Shown: piece after piece, positions 1 through 5,360 of the stretch
Layout of the letters: each line of letters opens with the position of its first letter
Position numbering within the stretch: position 1 is the first letter of the stretch
Origin: an uncultured Lacticaseibacillus sp.
GTDB lineage: Bacteria > Bacillota > Bacilli > Lactobacillales > Lactobacillaceae
Assembly (NCBI GenBank): GCA_934293835.1
Contig: CAKQZO010000113.1
Span: forward strand, 1 to 5,365
Reading direction: 5' to 3'
DNA: 5,365 bases
The notes under the pieces: model-generated
What the model was told of the DNA's origin: nothing
Databases searched by the model: none
The model's input: only the letters and a program-made list of their open reading frames with translations
Made by a program: the position numbers and the translations under genes

Positions 1-1257
1 GCTCGGCACCATGATCCGCAAGCCTTGCGGTAAGACGACATGGCGCATCGCCTTGCTCCAAGACAGGCCCAGGCTCCGCGCAGCTTCCATCTGACCGGTC
101 GGGACGGCGTCCATGCCGCCGCGCACGAAGGCCGCGGTGTAGGCCCCTTCGTTCAGCGTCAAGGTGACGATCCCGGCGATGAAGGCCGGAATCTTGGTGC
201 CGGTCAGACTCGGAATGCCGGTGTAGACGAATAAGGCGAGCACTAGCAGCGGCAGGCCGCGGAAGATGTAGATGAACGTCGTCGCGATGCCCCGGGCAAC
301 GGGATTCGGCATGACGCCGAGAAGTCCGATCAAGACCCCGACAATCGTCGCACAGATGATGCCCATGATCGTCAGCGTGATCGTCTGGCCGAGACCGGCC
401 ATCAAGGTACTCCAGTTTTCCTTGAGTAGGCCAACGAAGCTACGATCGGCTTCTTGGGTCTTAGCGTTCTTCTTCTTCTGAGAGGCCACGGTGCCGTTGC
501 CGAGATATTTGGCGACGATCTTGTCGTAGGTGCCATCGGCCTTGATCTTCTTGATTCCGGAGTTGATCTTGCCCATCAGGCCATCGGTGCGGCCCTTGTT
601 CAAGGCGATGCCGTAATATTTCACGGTTTCGGGTTTTGCAACGATCTGGAGCTTCATTCCGGTTGCAATCGAGTATTGCAAGACCGGCTGGTCGTCGAAG
701 CAGGCGACCGAGTTACCAGTGATGACGTCTTGGTACATGTTGTTCGAATCATCGAAGGTCACGGTTGAAAAGCCGTATTTGGCCTTGATCGAGTTGGCGT
801 AGTCAGCCGCGGCCGTCCCGGTCTTGATGGCGACCCGTTTGCCGCGCAGGTCTTTGAGACTGTGGATGTTAGCGCCTTTTTTGACCGCGGCAACCGGACC
901 GGTGGGATAGTAAGGCTTGGACATGTCGAACTTCGCCTTACGTTCGGGGGTGATTGTCATGCCGGCGATGACCCCGTCGATCTGTTTGGCTTCCAGCGCC
1001 TGGACGGCCGCATTGAAGCCGACGGGTTTGACGGTGACTTTGAAGTCTTCCGCCTTAGCGACAGCCCGAATCAGATCGATGTCGATCCCTACATACGTGT
1101 TGCTTTTGTTCGCAAACTCGAACGGGGCGTAACCGACATCGGTATAGAAGGTATAAGTTTTCTCCGCGGCTTGAGAAGCGTGCGTTGGCGTGAGTGCCAG
1201 GCCCAGTAATACGGCGAAGGTGGTTATAATGGCGGTGAATAACCCTGATTTTTTCAT
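1..1257 (-). CDS. Amino-acid ABC transporter, substrate-binding domain fused to permease (partial, C-terminus off window)
   Basis: This gene encodes an importer subunit that captures a polar amino acid outside the cell and passes it through its own membrane domain; it is laid out like GlnP of lactic acid bacteria. The 419 visible residues contain, in order: a Sec signal or anchor (1-31, KK then a hydrophobic core, AxA-like sites near 28-31) with no lipobox cysteine; one SBP_bac_3 domain (about 34-255) with the signature GMTITPERKAKF (99-110), where Arg106 should bind the substrate carboxylate, and Asp188/Asp189 in FDDQP; a short lysine-rich linker; then permease helices near 284-314, 325-348 and 356-380. 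The EAA coupling loop starts at Glu391 (EAARSLGLS). The reading frame is open through position 1, so the last part of the permease is missing. The ATPase partner is not in the window. The exact substrate (Gln, Glu, Asn, His or other) cannot be read from the sequence. The ATG at 1257 is preferred to the adjacent ATG at 1260 because of ribosome-binding-site spacing. Confidence 0.93.
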   Translation of the reverse strand, partial: MKKSGLFTAIITTFAVLLGLALTPTHASQAAEKTYTFYTDVGYAPFEFANKSNTYVGIDIDLIRAVAKAEDFKVTVKPVGFNAAVQALEAKQIDGVIAGMTITPERKAKFDMSKPYYPTGPVAAVKKGANIHSLKDLRGKRVAIKTGTAAADYANSIKAKYGFSTVTFDDSNNMYQDVITGNSVACFDDQPVLQYSIATGMKLQIVAKPETVKYYGIALNKGRTDGLMGKINSGIKKIKADGTYDKIVAKYLGNGTVASQKKKNAKTQEADRSFVGLLKENWSTLMAGLGQTITLTIMGIICATIVGVLIGLLGVMPNPVARGIATTFIYIFRGLPLLVLALFVYTGIPSLTGTKIPAFIAGIVTLTLNEGAYTAAFVRGGMDAVPTGQMEAARSLGLSWSKAMRHVVLPQGLRIMVPS

Positions 1258-1263
1258 CATATT

Positions 1264-1267
1264 CTCC
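1264..1267 (-). promoter_or_regulatory. Ribosome binding site of the SBP-permease gene
   Basis: GGAG on the minus strand lies 3 nt before the ATG at 1260 and 6 nt before the ATG at 1257. The second spacing is within the normal range, so initiation at 1257 (MKKSGL) is more likely. Both starts are in frame, so the proteins would differ by one Met only. Confidence 0.7.
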
Positions 1268-1292
1268 AATCATTTTCTCATAAACTGTTATA

Positions 1293-1321
1293 AGCATAAT
1301 GATTTAGGCAGCTAATGTCCA
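1293..1321 (-). promoter_or_regulatory. Probable sigma-A promoter of the SBP-permease gene
   Basis: Read on the minus strand, TGGACA (1321-1316, five of six matches to TTGACA) is followed after 17 nt by TATGCT (1298-1293, four of six matches to TATAAT). Transcription would start near 1286 and give a 5' UTR of about 30 nt. A competing -10 candidate, TATAAC, lies at 1292-1287, but its upstream hexamer is poor. I saw no convincing operator for CodY or CcpA here. Confidence 0.5.
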
Positions 1322-1365
1322 TTGTTGATGTGAGCAAAGCCGACAAATTCCTGCGGCAGATGCGG

Positions 1366-1394
1366 TATAATTGCCTAGAGATGTGCAAGGAGGG
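1366..1394 (+). promoter_or_regulatory. -10 box and ribosome binding site of the TVP38-family gene
   Basis: A perfect TATAAT lies at 1366-1371. No good -35 is present at 16-18 nt; the closest is CCGACA at 1340-1345, 20 nt away. Initiation near 1378 would give a very short UTR of about 22 nt. A near-perfect Shine-Dalgarno, AAGGAGGG (1387-1394), stands 5 nt before the GTG at 1400 and fixes that start. The promoter is divergent from the transporter promoter; the two -10 elements are about 68 nt apart. Confidence 0.6.
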
Positions 1395-1399
1395 ATAGC

Positions 1400-2059
1400 G
1401 TGACGAGGCGCCGAGTGATCTATTTAGTTGCCGGGAGCGGAATCTTGATCGGCGCGGTATGGTTGGGGTTCAACTACCGGGCGGTTTTCAGTTTGGTCAA
1501 GGCGCCGTGGTTCAACCAGCATGCGCTGGTGCATTACATGCGCAGCCGTGGCCCCTGGGCGATGTTGCCGCTGATCATCTTACTTGCGACGGTGTCGGTG
1601 ATTCCCGGCGCGCCGAATTCGGTGGTGGCCGTGGTGAGTGGCATCTGCCTCGGTGCCCCGCTGGGCTTCGTCACCAACTTGCTCGGGCTCAGCATCGGCA
1701 ACACGCTCGGGGCGGCCCTGATCGATCACCTGCCGCACAGCCAGCGCGCCAGCCAGAAGCGGCTGGTCGAGGAGCTGACGCACCTGACGCATCCGCGCTT
1801 GCGGGTCGTGATCGCGTATGCGATTCCGTTCATCCCCAACACCCTGACGCACATCGCGGCGGCGCGGGTGGGCATCAAAGGGCGCGAGCTGGTGCCGTTG
1901 ATCGTGCTTGGCGCGCTGCCAACCGCGTTCTTCTATGCGTTCGGTGGGGATGCTGTCTTGAAGCTGAACTGGCCGCAACTGCTGATCGCGGTCGTCGCCA
2001 TCGGTGCCAGCGTGGGCCTGATCGGGTTGATTCGCCAACATCACGAAAAGCAGAATTGA
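1400..2059 (+). CDS. TVP38/TMEM64 (DedA-like, VTT domain) membrane protein
   Basis: This is an integral membrane protein of 219 residues, the usual size for bacterial TVP38/DedA-type proteins. Hydrophobic segments lie near 6-25, 54-70, 74-100, 134-157, 163-182 and 192-211. The VTT (SNARE-associated) domain is recognisable from the glycine-rich run at about 81-104 (GICLGAPLGF, then GLSIGNTLG) and from IPFIPNTL at 142-149, followed by the small-residue segment AAARVG, which matches the family's re-entrant P-x-x-P region. Family members are linked to lipid translocation and membrane homeostasis, but the substrate of this one cannot be inferred. The start is GTG, supported by the strong AAGGAGGG 5 nt upstream. 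The gene is a single unit: it is divergent from the transporter gene, convergent with ezrA, and followed 1 nt after its stop by a terminator. The short charged tail (RQHHEKQN) should be cytoplasmic, which is inference. Confidence 0.87.
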   Translation: MTRRRVIYLVAGSGILIGAVWLGFNYRAVFSLVKAPWFNQHALVHYMRSRGPWAMLPLIILLATVSVIPGAPNSVVAVVSGICLGAPLGFVTNLLGLSIGNTLGAALIDHLPHSQRASQKRLVEELTHLTHPRLRVVIAYAIPFIPNTLTHIAAARVGIKGRELVPLIVLGALPTAFFYAFGGDAVLKLNWPQLLIAVVAIGASVGLIGLIRQHHEKQN

Positions 2060-2060
2060 G

Positions 2061-2112
2061 ACATCATAAAAGGCCACTGACGCAAAGCTGTGTCGGTGGC
2101 CTTTTATGATGT
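2061..2112. terminator. Bidirectional intrinsic terminator between convergent genes
   Basis: Two perfectly complementary 17-nt arms (2061-2077 and 2096-2112) continue inward through a T.G pair, GAC/GTC, another wobble and C/G to a 6-nt loop AAAGCT (2084-2089), giving a stem of about 23 bp. Each strand carries GGCC followed by TTTT in the descending arm, so the hairpin can terminate transcription from either side. It starts one base after the stop of the TVP38-family gene and abuts the ezrA stop codon. Confidence 0.92.
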
Positions 2113-3816
2113 CTAGAACAACGATGCCGACTTGGAGGCGAGGTAATCGTCTTCGACCTTCTGATAGGCGCCTGGCTCAGCCGTTTCTAAGGCGTTGCCG
2201 ATCACGTCGGCGGCTTCAGCGTAGTTGTAGTGCTGATACAAGTCCTTGGCCTGCGTCGCGGCGCTGTCGATTTCTGGATGCGAGGTCTTGTAACGATTGG
2301 CGTATTGCAGGAGTTGTTCGCACATGCCGGCGGAATCGACGATCGTGCGGCTTTGGTCCTTGAGTTGGTCGATGTCGTCGCCGAGTTGGATCAGTTGCTT
2401 GGCGATGGCATCGAGGTCGATCTTGATCTGGCTGAGGTCGTGATTGAGTTGCTTGAGTTCCTTGGAGACGACGTTGAAGAAGTCTAAGTATGGCCGCGGC
2501 AGACCGGGGAGCTGGTGGCGCGACACCTCGGCTTTGACCTCTCGCAAGGCGAGCTCGAAGCCGTCTGCGGATTCAACGGCCTGATGTTCGCGCGCCTGCA
2601 AGTCGGACACGCTGGTGTTGATCTCTTGATGCCGCGTCTCGATGGCCTTGAGGTCGTCACGCGCTTGCGTGTATTGCGCCAGGATCGTCGAGTAAACCGC
2701 GGTGTTGGCGGCGATGCTTTCCTGGGCGGTCGTGTAAGCTTCGGCGATTGTATCGAGCTGTTGGGCGAGTTTCTCGGCATCAGCCATCTCGTTGTGCGTG
2801 AGGGTATAGCTTTGATTGAGGTGGTCGAGTTCAAGTTGTAAGGTGTGGTTTTGTTTCTGGGCATGGGCGATGAACTGCTTGAGGTCGCCAGTTTGTTGCT
2901 GGACACTCTTTTTGGCGTTCAGCTCTTTTTCCATTGTTGCGTATAAGCCGTCGATTGCCTTGGCGGTGGCCACGACGTTGTCGGCCAGCTCATCGACGGC
3001 CAGGTCAGTGATCTGATCATGCGCGACCTTGACCTGCGTGGTGCAGGCGGCGATGCCCCCAGGAACGTCTTGGGTGAAAACGTAGTGCTCGGCGGCCAAG
3101 GAATGATAGCCTTGCGTCAGTTCCTCAAGCTGTGCGGGGAACTCGTTGACGACGGTGTTGACTAACTTCGGCAGGCGGCTGACTTGATCTTGCAAGGTGC
3201 CCACGCTGACGGCGAGGCTTTCGAGCTTGGCGCTGGCCGCGGCGTGGTCGCCGGAGTCGGAGATGGTCGCGGCTTCGTGCAGGCTTTCGGCCAGCGTGTC
3301 CAACTCACTTTCGAGTTGCGGCAAGGCGCTGTCGAACGCGTAACTCTTCGCCAAGATCGTCTTGCGCGCCTCTTGGTAATCGCCGCGCAGGGTCTTGAGT
3401 TGTTCGCGCGTCGTCGCTTCGCTGGTTTGCAAGGCCACAAGCGCCTTTTTGATTGTGTCAAGCTTGGTATCGGCGGCGATGATCTGGGCTTGAATCTCCG
3501 TGCGCGTTGTCCTGAATTTGACGAATTGGAACTGCTTGTTTTGCAGCTCCGCGTCTAATAGCGCTGTTTGTAAGCCAGCGAGTTCTTTTTCCGCGACTTT
3601 CTGGTAATCGCGTTGCCACTTCGTGAAGTGGCGCAGCGAGTCGCCTGCCAAGCCGAGATTGGCGATGGATTTGATCAAACTGGTCAACTCACCGTTATCG
3701 ACTCTTTCGACTTCTTGATCGAGTTGGTGTAACCGCGACGCGTTGAAGCGTTGTAGCCCCCATACCCCGACACCCAATAAGACGATGATGACAATTACTG
3801 TAATAATCCAAGTCAT
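2113..3816 (-). CDS. ezrA: Septation ring formation regulator EzrA
   Basis: EzrA is a membrane-anchored cytoplasmic coiled-coil protein of Firmicutes that binds FtsZ, prevents extra polar Z-rings and helps organise the divisome and wall-synthesis enzymes. The 567 residues match the usual length of about 560-575. One N-terminal helix (about 2-21, MTWIITVIVIIVLLG) anchors the protein, and the rest is long helical repeats rich in Leu, Gln, Glu and Lys. Family landmarks are FTKWQRDY (64-71), LLDAELQNKQFQF (87-99), LPGLP (436-440), and near the C-terminus LLQYANRY (502-509), which corresponds to the conserved QNR patch (Gln504, Asn507, Arg508), followed by the EPGAY ending (549-553). The ATG at 3816 is chosen because it puts the anchor at the extreme N-terminus and has GGAAGGTG 5 nt upstream; an in-frame ATG at 3867 would add 17 residues with no membrane logic. 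It is transcribed alone, divergent from the sulfoxide reductase gene, and ends at the shared terminator. Confidence 0.95.
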   Translation of the reverse strand: MTWIITVIVIIVLLGVGVWGLQRFNASRLHQLDQEVERVDNGELTSLIKSIANLGLAGDSLRHFTKWQRDYQKVAEKELAGLQTALLDAELQNKQFQFVKFRTTRTEIQAQIIAADTKLDTIKKALVALQTSEATTREQLKTLRGDYQEARKTILAKSYAFDSALPQLESELDTLAESLHEAATISDSGDHAAASAKLESLAVSVGTLQDQVSRLPKLVNTVVNEFPAQLEELTQGYHSLAAEHYVFTQDVPGGIAACTTQVKVAHDQITDLAVDELADNVVATAKAIDGLYATMEKELNAKKSVQQQTGDLKQFIAHAQKQNHTLQLELDHLNQSYTLTHNEMADAEKLAQQLDTIAEAYTTAQESIAANTAVYSTILAQYTQARDDLKAIETRHQEINTSVSDLQAREHQAVESADGFELALREVKAEVSRHQLPGLPRPYLDFFNVVSKELKQLNHDLSQIKIDLDAIAKQLIQLGDDIDQLKDQSRTIVDSAGMCEQLLQYANRYKTSHPEIDSAATQAKDLYQHYNYAEAADVIGNALETAEPGAYQKVEDDYLASKSASLF

Positions 3817-3865
3817 TCTTACACCTTCCGCACTCGAGACCGCATTGCATTTTGTCCGCAAGTTC

Positions 3866-3871
3866 ACTATA
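3866..3871 (-). promoter_or_regulatory. Candidate -10 box for ezrA
   Basis: TATAGT on the minus strand differs from TATAAT at one base and would start transcription about 40 nt upstream of the ezrA ATG. The hexamer 17 nt upstream (CCGTAC) is a poor -35 and no TGn extension is present, so this is tentative; the TATAAT at 3951-3946 is the alternative. Confidence 0.35.
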
Positions 3872-3899
3872 CTTCAGTAAGCCAGCGGGTACGGTTTCA

Positions 3900-3957
3900 T
3901 TTCCTTATCCTTTAGTATCTCAGAAACCTTGCGAACAAGGAAGTCATTATAAGGAAA
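3900..3957. repeat. Nested inverted repeats in the divergent promoter region
   Basis: An outer 9-bp repeat, TTTCCTTAT (3900-3908) with ATAAGGAAA (3949-3957), encloses an inner 5-bp hairpin, CCTTG (3927-3931) with CAAGG (3936-3940) around a 4-nt loop. The outer arm overlaps the best TATAAT-like hexamers on both strands, so it could be an operator or a cruciform-prone site. The role is unknown and chance cannot be excluded in AT-rich DNA. Confidence 0.5.
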
Positions 3958-3988
3958 AAATGCCTATCTGACGCAGATTTGTAAAAAA

Positions 3989-3995
3989 TGAGGTG
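3989..3995 (+). promoter_or_regulatory. Ribosome binding site deciding the fRMsr start
   Basis: TGAGGTG stands 7 nt before the ATG at 4003. The other in-frame ATG, at 3988, lies on this element itself and has no Shine-Dalgarno of its own, so 4003 is the start and the protein begins MSTAPLDP. Confidence 0.7.
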
Positions 3996-4002
3996 TAAAA
4001 TC

Positions 4003-4491
4003 ATGTCCACAGCACCATTAGATCCACTCGTTGTCGCCCAACTCGACGCATTGTTGAGCGACGAGCCGAATCCGATCACCGTTTTGAGCAATGCCTCAGC
4101 GGTGCTCAACGCCAGCCTCGAAAAGGTGAACTGGTGTGGCTTCTACCTGTTCTCCAAGCGCACCGGGACGCTTGACCTCGGCCCGTTCCAGGGATTGGTT
4201 GCGTGCACCCACATTCAACCCGGGGCCGGGGTCGTCGGCACGGCATACGCCAACAACGCGGCGATGATCGTGCCCAACGTCCATGAGTTCGCCGGCCACA
4301 TCGCCTGCGACTCGGCTTCAAATTCTGAGGTGGTTGTGCCGTTAGTCGTTGCCGGAAGCGTTGTCGGGGTGTTGGACATCGACTCACCAAGTCTCGATCG
4401 TTTCAGCCAGGCCGATCAAGACGTTTTGGTGCAGGCGGCTGATGCTATCGCAAAACAGCTTGACGTTAAGGCCTTGGCTACGGTATACTAG
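4003..4491 (+). CDS. msrC: Free methionine-(R)-sulfoxide reductase-like GAF domain protein (one family cysteine missing)
   Basis: The fRMsr family (E. coli YebR/MsrC, yeast YKL069W) uses a GAF fold to reduce free methionine-R-sulfoxide in the cytoplasm, normally with thioredoxin as reductant. The 162 residues cover a single GAF domain, typical for the family. Hallmarks present are NWCGFYL (43-49, substrate-pocket Trp44), LGPFQG (59-64), AC at 67-68, VHEFAGHIACDSASNSE (93-109; Cys102, Glu109) and VLDIDSP (123-129; Asp125, Asp127). From memory of the E. coli numbering, Cys68 and Cys102 correspond to Cys84 and Cys118. The third family cysteine, Cys94 in the usual GVCGT motif, is Val78 here (GVVGT). 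An extra cysteine, Cys45, sits beside Trp44. Substrate-pocket residues are kept, so activity is plausible but the thiol chemistry may differ. The gene is divergent from ezrA, and its last codons carry the rpsD promoter. No terminator separates it from rpsD, so some readthrough is possible. Confidence 0.88.
   Translation: MSTAPLDPLVVAQLDALLSDEPNPITVLSNASAVLNASLEKVNWCGFYLFSKRTGTLDLGPFQGLVACTHIQPGAGVVGTAYANNAAMIVPNVHEFAGHIACDSASNSEVVVPLVVAGSVVGVLDIDSPSLDRFSQADQDVLVQAADAIAKQLDVKALATVY
4460..4489 (+). promoter_or_regulatory. Sigma-A promoter of rpsD, inside the 3' end of the fRMsr gene
   Basis: TTGACG (4460-4465, five of six matches) and TATACT (4484-4489, five of six matches) are separated by 18 nt. 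The last base of the -10 is the first base of the upstream gene's TAG stop. Initiation is expected near 4496, giving rpsD a leader of about 175 nt. This is the best-formed promoter in the window, which suits a ribosomal protein gene. Confidence 0.75.
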
Positions 4492-4495
4492 CCTG

Positions 4496-4670
4496 CGAGT
4501 AATTTAATGCAGCAGTGAACGGCATGGTCGGCTCCAGTGGCGTAACTGTCAGGATCGACAGAGAGCGTAGTAACCGCGGCTGCTAAGGCGAACCGCCTAG
4601 CGTGACTGTCCGTGTGCTGAGTTCACATTCATTAACTTACTCCAAACAAAATTTTTGGAGGAATTTCAAT
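4496..4670 (+). promoter_or_regulatory. Structured rpsD mRNA leader, probable S4 autoregulatory element
   Basis: The non-coding space before rpsD can fold into several helices. A closing stem pairs GTGAAC (4515-4520) with GTTCAC (4621-4626). Inside it are a hairpin CTGTC/GACAG (4546-4550 and 4557-4561, loop AGGATC) and a longer hairpin at 4581-4602 (TGCTA, bulged A, GGCG, loop AAC, CGCCTAGCG). A separate hairpin at 4640-4660 covers the ribosome binding site. Monocistronic rpsD in Bacillus subtilis is known to be repressed by its own product S4 through a leader said to resemble the 16S target site. Assignment here rests on position, length and foldability, not on a covariance-model match. T-box, purine or other riboswitch signatures were not seen. 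Confidence 0.62.
4640..4661 (+). promoter_or_regulatory. Shine-Dalgarno of rpsD inside a sequestering hairpin
   Basis: The strong ribosome binding site TGGAGG (4656-4661) lies 9 nt before the ATG. Its bases form the right arm of a perfect 7-bp stem, CTCCAAA (4640-4646) with TTTGGAG (4654-4660), around a 7-nt loop. The stem would hide most of the GGAGG. A second anti-Shine-Dalgarno stretch, CTCCA at 4532-4536, lies upstream in the leader. Confidence 0.6.
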
Positions 4671-5282
4671 ATGTCTCGTTATACTGGACCTCGCTGGAAG
4701 CAATCTCGCCGTCTCGGCCTGAGCCTCTCCGGCACTGGTAAAGAATTAGCTCGTCGTCCTTATGCGCCTGGTGACCACGGTGCCAACAACCGCCGTAAGG
4801 TCTCCGAATACGGCCAACAACTTCGCGAAAAGCAGAAGCTTCGTTGGATGTACGGCTTGAACGAACGCCAATTCCGTAACTTGTTCGTCCGCGCCGGCAA
4901 GATCACCGAAGGCACCCATGGTGAGAACTTCATGATCCTGCTTGAAACTCGCTTGGACAACCTGGTATTCCGCTTGGGCCTGGCGACGACTCGCCCTCAA
5001 GCTCGCCAGCTCGTTAACCATGGTCACATCTTGGTTGATGGCAAGCGCGTTGACATTCCTTCCTATGAAGTCCGTCCTGGCCAAGTGATCACCTTGCGTG
5101 AACGCTCCCAGAACCTGACAATTGTTAACGAAGCGATCGAAGCAACGGTTTCCCGTCCTGCTTACGTTTCCTTCGATGACAACAAGAAGGAAGGCACCTT
5201 GGTTCGTTTGCCACAACGTGACGAACTCGAACCAGAAGTCGACGAAGCCCTTGTCGTTGAATACTATAACCAGATCCTTTAA
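4671..5282 (+). CDS. rpsD: 30S ribosomal protein S4
   Basis: S4 is a primary assembly protein that nucleates the 5' domain of 16S rRNA at the five-way junction near h18, and in many bacteria it also acts as a translational repressor. The 203 residues match the family's usual length of about 200. The N-terminus [15 protein letters not shown], the run [23 protein letters not shown], and the S4 RNA-binding domain (about 93-155: [26 protein letters not shown], then VDIPSY) are all diagnostic. No cysteines are present, so this is the zinc-free (C-minus) form, as in B. subtilis. The ATG at 4671 is fixed by TGGAGG 9 nt upstream and by homology. The same frame stays open back to a GTG at 4602, but that lies in the leader hairpin. 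Codon choice is more strongly biased (CGT, AAC, GAA and similar) than in the neighbouring genes, as expected for high expression. Its own promoter and terminator make it a single-gene unit. Confidence 0.98.
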   Translation: MSRYTGPRWKQSRRLGLSLSGTGKELARRPYAPGDHGANNRRKVSEYGQQLREKQKLRWMYGLNERQFRNLFVRAGKITEGTHGENFMILLETRLDNLVFRLGLATTRPQARQLVNHGHILVDGKRVDIPSYEVRPGQVITLRERSQNLTIVNEAIEATVSRPAYVSFDDNKKEGTLVRLPQRDELEPEVDEALVVEYYNQIL

Positions 5283-5327
5283 TTTTTATGGCTCTTCGTC
5301 AAGTAGAGTTGATAGATTTTTGATCCT

Positions 5328-5360
5328 GCGCCTAGACCGGAATTGGTCTAGGTGCTTTTT
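5328..5360 (+). terminator. Intrinsic terminator of rpsD
   Basis: An 11-bp stem with one G.T wobble pairs GCGCCTAGACC (5328-5338) with GGTCTAGGTGC (5345-5355) around the 6-nt loop GGAATT, followed at once by TTTTT (5356-5360) and then GTT. It lies 45 nt after the rpsD stop codon. The 45-nt stretch between (5283-5327) is AT-rich and shows nothing else. Confidence 0.93.

Larger units (their letters stand above)
3817..4002. other. Divergent intergenic region between ezrA and the fRMsr gene
   Basis: This 186-nt AT-rich spacer must hold the promoters of both divergent genes, but neither is clear. For ezrA, TATAGT lies at 3871-3866 and a perfect TATAAT at 3951-3946 (minus strand), both without a good -35. 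On the plus strand, TATAAG at 3948-3953 overlaps the minus-strand TATAAT, and the TTGCGA at 3929-3934 is too close to serve as its -35. The region also contains nested inverted repeats (3900-3957). No small ORF with a ribosome binding site was seen. Confidence 0.6.

Noticed and set aside
1266..1284. Possible CodY-like box before the transporter gene
   Set aside because: Only about 8 of 15 positions match the AATTTTCWGAAAATT consensus, which is not above chance in AT-rich DNA.
1055..1297. 80-residue minus-strand ORF overlapping the transporter start
   Set aside because: It is an out-of-frame shadow of the SBP-permease gene, its protein is arginine- and cysteine-rich and resembles nothing, and the transporter frame is clearly the coding one.
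1459..2109. 216-residue plus-strand ORF overlapping the TVP38-family gene
   Set aside because: It is a frame shadow: its translation is rich in Ala, Arg, Gly and His without membrane segments, while the frame from 1400 gives a clean VTT-domain protein with a strong ribosome binding site.
2484..3558. Several 85-140 residue ORFs on both strands across ezrA
   Set aside because: They lie wholly inside ezrA, have no ribosome binding sites and have compositions typical of alternative frames of a GC-rich coiled-coil gene.
3817..3867. Upstream ATG giving EzrA 17 extra N-terminal residues
   Set aside because: The extra segment is polar and would place the membrane anchor internally, and the ATG at 3816 has its own GGAAGGTG. 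The candidate -10 at 3871-3866 would also put that ATG at or before the transcript start.
4602..4670. In-frame GTG start that would extend S4 by 23 residues
   Set aside because: It lies in the arm of a leader hairpin, has no ribosome binding site, and the extension has no counterpart in S4 proteins; the ATG at 4671 has TGGAGG and matches homologues.
4496..4670. T-box or other metabolite riboswitch before rpsD
   Set aside because: No T-box sequence, specifier-loop pattern or antiterminator/terminator pair is visible, and there is no U-run after the last hairpin; the output appears to be the ribosome binding site.
5283..5327. Possible extra hairpin between rpsD and its terminator
   Set aside because: CTCT (5292-5295) and AGAG (5305-5308) give only a 4-bp stem with a large loop, too weak to call.
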